Assembly: GCA_002751075.1 (NCBI GenBank)
Contig: NAOQ01000089.1
Location: forward strand, 7,028 to 18,071
Length of the DNA: 11,044 nucleotides
Reading direction: 5' to 3'
From: Ichthyophonus hoferi
Taxonomy: Eukaryota; Opisthokonta; Ichthyosporea; Ichthyophonida; Ichthyophonidae
The position numbers were made by a program, and so were the translations under genes. This document shows, piece after piece, positions 1 through 7,417 of the stretch (positions are counted from its first letter, which is position 1; each line of letters starts with the position of its first letter). The notes under the pieces are model-generated. The model made no database searches. It had not been told where the DNA came from and was given only the letters and a program-made list of their open reading frames with translations.

Positions 1-10
1 GTTTGTTACT
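1..10 (-). CDS. IPK1: Possible start of IPK1 exon 13 (cut by window)
   Basis: An AG at 12-11 in cgatttag would give a phase-matched continuation: after GGPEY the split codon becomes Arg, then V-T-N. In the family this position reads Y-K/R-V-x-x-x-DLDPK. The pyrimidine tract is poor and only 10 bases are visible, so this is suggestive only. Confidence 0.35.
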
Positions 11-570
11 CTAAATCGTGTAACATCATATTATGTCATATCATAACATTGTATCATATATCATACTATATAATACCCTCTCCTTCCCTATACTATGCTA
101 TACCTACCTATATTCAGGACCACCAGGTAATAACTGTGCAGTGATCATAAGTGAACAGTCTTTCGCAGTAGTCGCCATAATGAATTGCCGTATCAACCGA
201 GCAATAAATTTCTCCTCGAGCTGTGATAGATTAGTTACCACAGGGGATGGTGTTGATTTTCCTGTATAAGAGTTGTATTTAGAGTCATTATTTAATATAT
301 TTATTAAAAAATTTTTTTCATCAATTTTGCCTTTAAAGAATTATGCTTTTATAGGTCGAAAGCGCCTAATCATACAGATTTATGCTATGGAAATAATCAC
401 AAAGGTTAACTGTAAAAATTGGATTTGATCATTGGTTAATCATTATCTTTCTCATCATAACAGATGGAAATATGATATTACAATTACAATACCTCAAACC
501 ACCCAATCTTCCTTTCAAATGCAAAGAGGAAGACAGTTCAAGCCCTAATTGCACTTTGAGTGTGCAAGAA

Positions 571-605
<35 letters not shown>

Positions 606-1655
606 GTAGTGTAACAGTGTATGGAGGTTAGATAAATGTTAAGTACATTGTGCTATTGGTTGTTAAATGTGTATTAGCTTCGTATGTTTTTATATATAAT
701 GTGGTGATATTGTATATTGTTCTCTTTTGTATGTATATATATATACTAAGTGTAAATAATTTAATGATACAGCAGGAGTCTTATAATTAGAATGTAAGGG
801 TAGGCCTACATGCGTAGTGTCAAATGTCACTCGCGGCCACCTGTATATTATATTAAACTACAACTCGTGTTTCTTATTTTATTTTATTCATCATGGCAGC
901 CCACTGGAAACTCGAAAATATAGAATCAACTAAACAAGGAACAACTGCAGAGCATTCAAGTACTGCAACGTCTTTTTATTTCTTTTCTCCTCCTAGCAAG
1001 ACAAGTAAAAAAAAGAAAAAGAAAATAAAGGAGCATGTATATAATATAGTGAAAGACTTAGACAGAGAAAAAATGAAAAAGAAAGGGATATGTAGAGTGG
1101 AAACCATAATACCCTCCATCCATCTGACCGCATTTACAGTAGCAGCGGCCCAATCATCAGAGTCCCAATTACCTAATATGGGCATGTCACGCCAATACAG
1201 ATTTAGTTTGGACACCAAAATATAATACTGCATGACACACATATACGCATATATATGTTCTTATTAGTATTACAATTACTACTACTATTATACTATTCTT
1301 ACTATTACGATTACTACTATTCTTACCACTACTATTACTACATATATACACAGGATAGTAAGAAAGCATACCATCTTGGCAGTAGTTGGGACTGGTAGCT
1401 AGTAGGCGGGTATAGAGTGTATGTATAGTCTCTATGTCTAGAGTATCTAATTGTTGTACCCGACGAATACGATCTGGGGGAGATGCGGGTAGGATTAGGT
1501 CTACTGCACCATATCATTTATATATATTATGCTAGATTATGTTAAATTATACTACATTAAAATGTGCTATATTGTATTATATTATATTTTAATATATTTG
1601 TCAAGTTATACTACAATATAGTACAACCCAATACATTATCACTATCTTTTACGTG

Positions 1656-1712
<57 letters not shown>

Positions 1713-3062
1713 CTGTGGTGTGTAACAATATATAGCTATACTCTCCCTATCCAGTCCTACATATACACACATGAATCCCTAACTTACCTAATGGCCTGTC
1801 AATCAGTAATATATCAGCTATGACCTCACACAGCACTTTCACAGCAGAAGGTACCCTTTACACACCTTATTAATATGGGTAATTAATTAAACCATATGGA
1901 CAGTGTAGGATAAAGAGACATGATATATATATGTCTAGTATAATAGTTCAGTTACTTTAAAATCATTTGAGCCTTATTATTATTTTTAATCTGTATCTAT
2001 CTCCATTCCATAAATAATACATCATACTCTCTAGAGTCCACCCCCTGATCTTTATCCAATAAGATGCTTAATAGTACTAATACTTGTACTTGATTGCATA
2101 AGGGTTTGCATTAAAATACACTGGTTGACATTAAGGTTGATATATGAGCTAGGGTTGGTATTGGTTCCATATTATACATGTATGAATGTACACATATACA
2201 TGGGGTGTGGTATTATCTAGTGTATTAGTAATTAGTACATTTCGAAATACTCACTGCTTGCTGTTGTATATATAAGTATTATATATTATATAAAATATGT
2301 TTGTGTATCATTTATAGCGCCAATACAGCCATAGCAATCAATGACCAATGACTATGGGTGTAGCTTTACCATATATGTACGTATAATACTACACGAATCG
2401 TTGATACAGAGCCAATAGTGATCCAGAATAAAAAATAAAGAGATGCACCGACGAATCACAACTGTTCTTAATTTTTATCTCTCATCCTATAAGCCCTTCT
2501 AGTCACAACACACACCTATACACACCCTGACATGGGGCCTTCCAGTAAATCGGATAGACTGATTGGTTGGAATATGTCCTGTGATGTCACAGGAAAGGAA
2601 AGGATAGGAAAGGATAGGAAAGGTATGTTGTTAGGTCTAGGTTGATTGTAGTATAATATAATATAAAATAGTATAGTATAGTATAGTATATTATATGATA
2701 TTATACCCAACCCAAACAATTCTGACGAGAGTAATTTCACAGTATACAAATAAAAAAGAGTTACAGGAATGACGCTTATATAAATATATGCCTATATGGC
2801 TATATACATACATACATATGTGTATATATGTAATCGGTTATGTATGACTTTAAAAATCTATATACAAACAATATCCCACATAAATACAATGTCCCATAAT
2901 CAAGTGACCAAGCTCGCATATAATATATAAGATATAGTATAGTCTAAATTTCCGTGAGTACTATACATGCACGTGTTCATTTCATGCCATGTCATAAAAT
3001 ACAATAGCCTATCATATTATACTGTACTATACTATCCCATACCATATCCTATTATCACACCC

Positions 3063-3093
<31 letters not shown>

Positions 3094-6000
3094 ATATTAC
3101 AGGCTTACATGAGGTCAACCTACTTTTAGGTTATCCTCAAGATGGGAGAGGCGATCAGACAAGGTCACGTTTAGCTCCTGAACACCCGTCCACCAAGAAC
3201 ATATGAGATATATTATGCATATATATAATGTATCTATTCATACTCGTATACCTTATTATATATAGCCTCGTCATTGCCCGCTCCATAGTCTTCAAACATG
3301 TGATAGAATTGGGTATGACATGATATGGTATGATACTCTCTGATATGATATGATATGATATGGTAGGATAGGATATGATATGACAGGGTATAATATGATA
3401 GAATTTGATAGGGTAGGATATGATATAATATGATAGAATAGGATAGAATAAGATATAAAAGTCAAGTATGTAAATGGTACAGGAATACAAAATCAATCAG
3501 TAGGTAAAAACAAAATACATACACATACATATATAAATACCTTAGTGTACAGCAGTATAGGCTGATTAGAACGGTAGATCTTAAGATTGTTTTGCGGTGT
3601 CCATAACAAGTTCTTCAACGCTAATAAAATCCTCTCCCGCTCACCACTAAAGAGATCAAGAGGACAATACAGACTCACTGTGGGGACCGTATGTTACCGT
3701 GTGTTATAGTACTATAGATTATATGATGTAATATAGTATGTTGTAGTATAAACCTATATAGTATATTAGGTATACAGTTTGAACTGAATTCAGTCTCACT
3801 GCATCACCTGCATTTGAAGTAGTATAATAATATTCTACTTTTCACAGATAATCACAAACAACTGAGAAAAATCAACCTAATATTGCCCAATCACATACCT
3901 TCTTTCTGTTGGCCCTTAGAAACCTTAGTATATTGATGCATGCAGAAACGACAGGTATTTCTCTTTACTGATTCTTGATTGGCGGAAATGTAAGGGGAGG
4001 AGGGAAGATAACCCCACTTAGGCTGAGAGAGAGCAGGGGATGAGAAGGAGTACCAATCAGTGTAGTTAATGCTTAATAATTAATAATTAATAATTAAAAT
4101 GAACCGATGTGTTAAATTGTAATAGAGCTGCTCATATAGTGACTTGGCATCAATCATATCCATCGCCTCACAAAATTTAAAATTTAAAGTACCATATATT
4201 TTATGAACACCTCTAATAGGTCTGTTAAACTGCATATATATTCTTGGGCCTATATTAAACAAACATGAAAGAGATAAAGCAGAATACCATTCGATGACTG
4301 GTTTAAAGTCACTTAAGTCAGAGATCAGTTATCTTACACATATACTAATTGTGATCTAGGAGGCCATATTTTGCCGACCACGTTTTATTGGCTCAAGAGG
4401 AGATTAAAAACAACACATACTTTTAAAGGATTACATGTACATAGTTTATCCTATCCTTACTGCCCACTGCAAAATGCAAGGGCTATATGTATATTATATA
4501 TAAAGGTAACAGGGTATGTTGGAACAAGAAATACATCATATAGTATATAGTATATAGGACATAGTATATAGTACATAGTACATAATATCAAGGTATGTCT
4601 ATTATTATAATACTAGGCATAATACAATATAACAGAATATAATATAAAGGGTGGGCCTATAGAGATAATAAGCAGTCAACAGTTGATTTTACACTTATAG
4701 AATCAATATCTAAATATATATCATCATTATGCAAGAGACAATTGATGATTGGTACGTATATGGCAAAGGGTTGTATGTATCAACATACTATCATACATAT
4801 AGCTATATAGCTATAGAAATAATAATAAAAATCAAACGGAGGTGAGTGAATGAAGAGAAATCAAAGGACCTAGGATCAACAAAGTACTACATTACTTATA
4901 TATATACGACCTATATACACGGATACTTTACAAGTATTTGGCAATTGTGGTTTAGATTTTCAAAGAAAGAAAAGAAAGGAAAAGGAAATAGAACCATATC
5001 TTAGCAAAGGACAACTGGCAGAGGGAGGGAAAGAGAGGGAGAGAGAGAGAGAAGAAAAGAGAAAATAATCAAGAGGCAAAGAGAAAGAGAGAAGTATTGA
5101 GGGAGAGATGTATATACTTTAAGTTCCACACAGATCTTGGGTAGGTCAGCTTGGACAGGCAGCCAGTAGCTAGGACTAGCTGTAAGATCTAAGGAGTGAT
5201 AGAGAGAAGGGAGAGAGTAATGAAAGGGGAAGGTAGGGTATAGGTGGAGATTGAATCAAAAATAAAAATATGTTGAAGAAAGGAGTTGATTAGTAGAATG
5301 TACCATATAAGGCAATGTAATATCACCTACATAAACAAGGAAATATAGGAGAGATATATCTATACATGATAAACAAAGAGGGATATTGGTAGTAGTAGTA
5401 GTAGTGGCAAGCTATGTATAATACCATATGCACGATACCAACCATTAATTTCCATCTCTCTCGTTCACCTATATACATATACACACATTATACACACACC
5501 ACAAGGGAATTCTTCCTTCCCCTCCCCATCACCACCCTCAGTACACTATATATTTGTCCTTGTATATCTCCAGGTATGTAGTCTATGGGCACTTATGATA
5601 TCTACGTATGATTGCAGGGCCCTATATCTATAGGCTAGGCATAGCCATAGGGCACTACCTGGAAGAAGCAGGCCTACATTACTATCCACATTGATCTCCA
5701 TGCCAAGACGATGTGGTGGCCTCTGTGTGTGGATGTGCGTATTGAGGGCAGCTAGGAAGGCCCCAGGTAAGGTGACTACCATCTATACGAGAAAGAGAGG
5801 GAAAGAGGTTAATAATAATATTTAAATATGGTGTGGTATGATAGACGGCTTATCATATATCGATCTGGTGACATGATGCATATAAATCCGTTTAGATCGT
5901 GGTCATACAATCAATTATTTACAACTAAATATATCTTCTCATAAGTAGATACGTGCATACATTATAGGACTACAGCCCTACCTATCTACATCCTTCTCAT

Positions 6001-6831
6001 TTACTCCCATATGCTTCTATTCCATTTACGCTACTTGTCTCCCCTACACACTACATATTCCCTTTTATGGTTCTCTCTTTCCCCACTCCCTCCCTCCCTC
6101 CAAACCACCTCTCCTTCCATACAGCCTTAAGATAAACCCACCCCAGGTTCAATAAAGCCGTTCAATAGTGGCCCCATCACACATTTGACATAGTTATATA
6201 AATCCACCTCCTTATGTACAGGCTTTGATTGTCGCTCTGAAGAGCACACTAAGCGCTTACGCAGACGCAGAACATGACCTCTCTGATAATCAAGAAGTTA
6301 ATAATTACCTTAGCTTATATTGTTTTAGTATTGAACCTTATATTTATATTCCTATTAACTCTCAGGTTCCTACCGCCGGTCGGCTCTAAAGAGCTCGCCT
6401 TGTAAATAAAAAAAGAAAAAGAAAGAAAGAAGGTAGAGCAAAGCAGGTAAGAAGCAAATACAGGATGACATCTATATATAGTGTTTTTTTAAAAATTTGC
6501 GTCACATTCAGGAACATCCTATCTACCTGCCCATACGCGTGAAGGAAAGTGGATATAGACATAATAGTGAAAAGTAGAGTCATATCTCTATGAAATACGT
6601 CACTATTACTGCGGTAATACACCGTACCTCCTACATATTATACAGTATACATCTATCTGAACACACACTTCAACGTACCAATTCAGCACGGGTGCCAATA
6701 TATCCCAGAATGACATTGGCACCTCCTTCATCTCTATACTCCCAGGCATTGACATTCAGGTCCTCCTTCGTCCAGGTAAATTCTTTACTCGTAGAGTGGA
6801 GCTCACCCTGGGCATGATTTGTGGTAGCCAT
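1..6831 (-). CDS. IPK1: Inositol-pentakisphosphate 2-kinase, multi-exon, 3' end beyond window
   Basis: The enzyme transfers the ATP gamma-phosphate to the 2-hydroxyl of Ins(1,3,4,5,6)P5 to give InsP6; family members act largely in the nucleus, and yeast InsP6 supports Gle1/Dbp5 mRNA export. Spliced from 12 minus-strand exons: 6831-6679, 6282-6142, 5782-5659, 5188-5118, 4022-3899, 3677-3541, 3177-3124, 2578-2526, 1855-1788, 1473-1372, 1172-1113, 261-108 (13th possibly 10-1). Intron phases 0,0,1,0,1,0,0,2,1,1,1,2 all join in frame, giving 413 residues without a stop. Visible boxes: EGGANVIL (35-42, nucleotide loop), VLRLRK (55-60), VMGPLL (86-91), RPPHR (119-123), ICVELKPKWG (158-167), CRFCMHQ (187-193), CPLDLFSG (209-216), TPQNN (231-235), QLD and LDIE (316-323), AKDCSLMI (395-402). 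The DLDPK-type C-terminal box is not in the window. The expected total of about 440 residues is near the plant enzyme (about 450) and longer than budding yeast (about 280). Identity is secure; exon 9 and exon 11 edges are less so. Confidence 0.93.
20..104 (+). repeat. Degenerate TCATA-type pentanucleotide array
   Basis: Five-base periodicity (TCATA, TTATG, CTATA, TACTA-like units) fills nearly all of the 97-nt IPK1 intron 12. Confidence 0.6.
108..261 (-). CDS. IPK1: IPK1 exon 12 (residues 363-413)
   Basis: The acceptor is actcttatacag and the donor GTAGGT (phase 2). It encodes LSQLEEKFIARLIRQF, then IMATTAKDCSLMITAQ, the strongly conserved AAT-AKDCS-I-MI box of IPK1, and ends GGPEY. The later GT (GTATAG) would include an in-frame TAG, so the earlier donor is used. 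Confidence 0.95.
262..1112 (-). other. IPK1 intron 11
   Basis: Contains the CA/TA microsatellite at 571-605, an ATTTT-type run at 867-885 and a purine-rich stretch near 1008-1085 that reads as polypyrimidine in the sense of transcription. A 110-codon plus-strand frame (893-1225) overlaps exon 11 antisense; its lysine runs come from the AAG/AAA-rich tract and it is not called a gene. Confidence 0.6.
571..605 (+). repeat. CA/TA compound microsatellite
   Basis: About four CA units followed by about thirteen TA units, in IPK1 intron 11. Confidence 0.95.
1113..1172 (-). CDS. IPK1: IPK1 exon 11 (probable, residues 343-362)
   Basis: This is a 60-nt phase 1-1 exon between acceptor gcccatattag and donor GTATTA. 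It encodes NWDSDDWAAATVNAVRWME. It falls in a variable insertion of the family, so no motif confirms it. Support is the non-AT-rich, stop-free sequence, matching phases and usable splice sites. Skipping it keeps the frame (exon 10 to exon 12, both phase 1), so it could be a cassette exon or absent. Confidence 0.55.
1262..1347 (+). repeat. Imperfect ACT/ATT trinucleotide array
   Basis: Interrupted units of ACT, ATT and TCTT over 86 bp in IPK1 intron 10 (1173-1371). Confidence 0.8.
1372..1473 (-). CDS. IPK1: IPK1 exon 10 (residues 309-342)
   Basis: The acceptor is atctcccccag and the donor GTATGC, phase 1 in and phase 1 out. RVQQLDTLDIETIHTLY matches the family L-x-x-Q-x-LD-x-x-DIEG-A/x-x-x-x-Y helix. 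It ends SPNYCQD. Confidence 0.92.
1474..1787 (-). other. IPK1 intron 9
   Basis: Made up mostly of the long CA/TA compound microsatellite (1657-1712) and a degenerate 5-bp array of ATTAT-like units (about 1531-1625). No coding signal seen. Confidence 0.75.
1657..1712 (+). repeat. CA/TA compound microsatellite
   Basis: About 14 CA units followed by about 13 TA units, in IPK1 intron 9. The right flank (tgtaaca) resembles that of the 571-605 array. Confidence 0.95.
1788..1855 (-). CDS. IPK1: IPK1 exon 9 (residues 286-308)
   Basis: The donor is the consensus GTAAGT. The acceptor is the weak gtgtgtaaag, chosen because it supplies the single base needed after phase 2 and avoids the TAA just upstream. 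It encodes VPSAVKVLCEVIADILLIDRP, an amphipathic helix equivalent to the family segment before the LL-x-x-Q-x-LD motif. An alternative acceptor (aaag at 1831) would not match the phase. Confidence 0.7.
1856..2525 (-). other. IPK1 intron 8
   Basis: 670 nt of AT-rich unique-looking sequence between exon 8 and exon 9, both phase-matched. I see no exon, array or other structure in it beyond short ATAT runs. Confidence 0.65.
2526..2578 (-). CDS. IPK1: IPK1 exon 8 (residues 269-286)
   Basis: The acceptor is gacatcacag and the donor GTGTGT (phase 2). It encodes DIFQPISLSDLLEGPMS plus the first two bases of Gly286. A donor further on would include an in-frame TAG, so this GT is the only workable end. 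The acceptor is preceded by a tandem pyrimidine array (see repeat 2590..2624). Confidence 0.75.
2590..2624 (+). repeat. GGATAGGAAA tandem array beside the exon 8 acceptor
   Basis: Roughly three 10-base units of purine-rich sequence on the plus strand. In the transcript (minus) it reads as CCTATCCTTT repeats and supplies the pyrimidine tract of the exon 8 acceptor 12 bases away. Confidence 0.8.
2651..2705 (+). repeat. GTATA/ATATA pentanucleotide array
   Basis: About eleven five-base units, the middle ones perfect GTATA. In IPK1 intron 7. Confidence 0.85.
3011..3056 (+). repeat. Degenerate ACTAT/ACCAT pentanucleotide array
   Basis: Nine five-base units in register (ATCAT, ATTAT, ACTAT, ACCAT, ATCCT types) in IPK1 intron 7. 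Confidence 0.65.
3063..3090 (+). repeat. TA microsatellite
   Basis: About 14 AT units, in IPK1 intron 7 close behind the exon 7 donor. Confidence 0.95.
3124..3177 (-). CDS. IPK1: IPK1 exon 7 (residues 251-268)
   Basis: This is a 54-nt exon between acceptor gggtgttcag and donor GTAGGT, phase 0 on both sides, encoding ELNVTLSDRLSHLEDNLK. It lies in the poorly conserved C-lobe linker of the family, so support comes from phase, splice sites and local GC content rather than a motif. Confidence 0.75.
3178..3540 (-). other. IPK1 intron 6
   Basis: Nearly half is the TGATA/GGATA array at 3301-3457; the remainder is AT-rich. A minus-strand open frame through it is the array being read and is not a protein gene. 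Confidence 0.75.
3301..3457 (+). repeat. Degenerate TGATA/GGATA pentanucleotide array
   Basis: About 31 five-base units, mostly TGATA, GGATA, TGATAT-phased or GAATA, with clear 5- and 10-base periodicity. In IPK1 intron 6. Confidence 0.9.
3541..3677 (-). CDS. IPK1: IPK1 exon 6 (residues 205-250)
   Basis: The acceptor is gtccccacag and the donor GTATTT. It encodes SLYCPLDLFSGERERI followed by LLWTPQNNLKIY, which match the family Y-D/C-PLDLFSG-x-x-R and TPQNN-hydrophobic-hydrophobic boxes. The split first codon gives Val205. The open frame that runs on to 3493 is intron read-through. Confidence 0.95.
3720..3806 (-). repeat. Inverted fragment of the dispersed repeat in IPK1 intron 5
   Basis: 3786-3806 is the exact reverse complement of 9332-9352 (core AGTGAGACTGAATTC). 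Further along the minus strand, CTGTATA and a CTA-ATATACTATATAGG-like stretch still resemble copy B. Intron 5 spans 3678-3898. Confidence 0.6.
3899..4022 (-). CDS. IPK1: IPK1 exon 5 (residues 164-204)
   Basis: The acceptor is tctctctcag and the donor GTATGT, leaving one base. It starts PKWGYLPSSPYI, which joins to ELK of exon 4 to form ELKPKWGYLPSS, very close to the plant EIKPKCGFLPSS box. It continues to ESVKRNTCRFCMHQYTK, the family CR-F/Y-C-M-H-Q segment. The lysines of the KPK motif are catalytic or binding residues in characterised IPK1 enzymes. Confidence 0.95.
4080..4328 (-). other. Unrecognised 83-codon open frame inside IPK1 intron 4
   Basis: An open frame from a TAA at 4331 to a stop in the ATTAATA run at 4080. 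It includes FKPVIEWYSALS, NIGPRIYMQFNRPIRG and DMIDAKSLYEQLYY, with mixed amino-acid use unlike the low-complexity frames elsewhere. There is no ATG near its 5' end. I do not recognise a family. It could be a relic of a mobile element or nested gene, or chance. Confidence 0.3.
4538..4583 (+). repeat. ATAGTAT / ATAGTAC short tandem array
   Basis: About six imperfect 7-8-base units in IPK1 intron 4. Confidence 0.7.
4960..5110 (+). repeat. Polypurine-rich tract (polypyrimidine in IPK1 sense)
   Basis: Two purine-rich blocks (4960-4990, GA/AAAG type; 5018-5110, GGGA/GAGA type) separated by about 25 bp. The downstream block ends beside the exon 4 donor. Mirror-like GA runs could form triplex structure. 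Confidence 0.7.
5118..5188 (-). CDS. IPK1: IPK1 exon 4 (residues 140-163)
   Basis: The acceptor is cactccttag after a good pyrimidine tract; the donor is GTATAT. The first codon, split across intron 3, makes Asp140 (LLLP-D). The exon ends in ICVELK, the first half of the catalytic E-hydrophobic-KPK signature, completed by exon 5. Phase 0 exit. Confidence 0.9.
5189..5658 (-). other. IPK1 intron 3
   Basis: Contains an AGT trinucleotide run (5391-5405), short AC and AT runs near 5480-5555, and purine-rich sequence at 5191-5235 that forms the exon 4 pyrimidine tract. Nothing else seen. Confidence 0.8.
5391..5405 (+). repeat. AGT trinucleotide run
   Basis: Five perfect AGT units in IPK1 intron 3. 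Confidence 0.9.
5659..5782 (-). CDS. IPK1: IPK1 exon 3 (residues 99-139)
   Basis: The acceptor is tcgtatag and the donor GTAGTG, leaving one base. It encodes MVVTLPGAFLAALN, then RPPHRLG and the strand NVGLLLP, corresponding to the family RP-x-x-R and LLMxD segments. The first codon is ATG by chance; it is an internal methionine, and the frame running past 5658 is intron. Confidence 0.9.
5783..6141 (-). other. IPK1 intron 2
   Basis: AT-rich, with a pyrimidine-rich plus-strand patch at 6068-6118. No further structure seen. Confidence 0.8.
6142..6282 (-). CDS. IPK1: IPK1 exon 2 (residues 52-98)
   Basis: The acceptor is gattatcag and the donor GTGGGT. It encodes RGHVLRLRKR, the beta-strand with the basic residues that follow the glycine loop, then KCVMGPLLNGFIEPG, matching the family V-M-G-P-L-L-x(4-5)-V-x-P-G segment. 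It enters and leaves in phase 0. Confidence 0.93.
6283..6678 (-). other. IPK1 intron 1
   Basis: 396 nt with a short purine run (6408-6432) and a poly-T run at 6483-6490. A 78-codon minus-strand frame at 6386-6622 shows no family resemblance and is treated as chance. Confidence 0.8.
6679..6831 (-). CDS. IPK1: IPK1 exon 1 (residues 1-51)
   Basis: It starts at ATG (6831-6829) in the context TTCC-ATG-G and ends with GAATTG before donor GTACGT. It encodes the N-terminal nucleotide-binding loop: NAWEYRDEGGANVILGY matches the family W-x-Y-x-x-EGxAN-hydrophobic pattern. The frame stays open upstream to a strong acceptor at 6858, but no other ATG lies there, so this ATG is the chosen start. Phase 0 exit. 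Confidence 0.9.
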
Positions 6832-6857
6832 GGAAAGGACTGTTGCTACAAATGTGT

Positions 6858-6982
6858 CTGGAAAAGAAATAATAAAATAACATAAAATAGAATAGACTGG
6901 GTTTTTATCTAACTCCCAGTGAACTTGGAAGTGACAGAGATTTGTCTAATGTCTTGGCAAGACAGTTGTTTGCCTTGCTCAC
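6858..6982 (-). other. Possible 5' UTR intron of IPK1
   Basis: On the minus strand a donor GTGAGC (6982) and a strong acceptor, tttcttttccag (ending 6858), bound 125 nt just upstream of the start codon. No ATG-led frame upstream joins to exon 1, so the exon ahead of it would be untranslated. Confidence 0.4.
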
Positions 6983-7247
6983 GTAAATTCAGCGGCATAC
7001 ATAACAGAAACAAACTGGTAATTATTCCGGTGTGCGTGTGTGGTAGCCCAACACGTACATTCTCTATTTCCTATAACCTCTCAGTAAGTGAATAATTAGA
7101 CACAGATACTTTGCAAACTCTACTACTACTATAAACACTTGTTCCGACACAAATTAGCTAATCCTGCAATAACTATCTTATCCCAATCACTGGTCATAAT
7201 ATATTTATTTATGCAAAAGCTCAACTGCCAACTACTATTAGCTCTAT

Positions 7248-7319
7248 TGCATACCATTCCTTAAACGCGATCGCATACCATTCTTTAGTCGTGATTGCGT
7301 AACATTCTTTAATCAAGCT
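7248..7319 (+). repeat. Three tandem 24-bp units
   Basis: Units at 7248-7271, 7272-7295 and 7296-7319 share the core YGCATACCATTCYTTA (third unit GCGTAACATTC). The unit 1/2 junction carries the palindrome GCGATCGC. A fourth, isolated relative (CGCATACCATTC) starts at 7418. Located about 0.5 kb upstream of the IPK1 start. Confidence 0.85.
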
Positions 7320-7417
7320 TTTTTCAATTTCATATTGGCTTTTTACTAAGACCTTCAACAGGGTTAATGATTATTTAGATTAGCTTTAATATCGGGTACC
7401 AATCATGTTTTCTTGAT

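Larger units (their letters stand above)
2579..3123 (-). other. IPK1 intron 7
   Basis: Holds the TA run at 3063-3090, pentamer arrays at 2651-2705 and about 3011-3056, and the GGATAGGAAA array next to the exon 8 acceptor. No coding signal. Confidence 0.75.
4023..5117 (-). other. IPK1 intron 4 (longest)
   Basis: 1095 nt splitting the ELK|PKWG catalytic motif. In transcript order it holds a polypyrimidine domain (plus-strand polypurine 4960-5110), AT-rich sequence, a 7-bp ATAGTAT-type array (4538-4583) and an unrecognised minus-strand open frame (4080-4328) ending in a short ATTAATA tandem run. No host exon can lie here, because the flanking motif is contiguous across it. Confidence 0.85.

Noticed and set aside
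893-1225. 110-codon plus-strand open frame starting MAAHWKLENIE with lysine runs
   Set aside because: It overlaps IPK1 exon 11 antisense, and its middle is the purine-rich tract of intron 11. No family resemblance and no supporting gene context.
2967-3206. 79-codon plus-strand frame with an IYIYIY stretch
   Set aside because: Driven by the TA run and pentamer array, and antisense to exon 7.
3155-3496. 113-codon minus-strand open frame rich in Tyr, Ile and Pro
   Set aside because: It is the translation of the TGATA pentamer array in intron 6. The real exon 7 lies in a different frame at 3177-3124.
4985-5020. Possible extra IPK1 exon after the acceptor-like ctctgccag near 5011 (minus)
   Set aside because: The catalytic ELK|PKWG motif is contiguous between exons 4 and 5, leaving no room for one, and the frame has no usable donor.
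6590-6817. 75-codon plus-strand frame
   Set aside because: Antisense shadow of IPK1 exon 1, whose minus-strand reading carries the family glycine loop.
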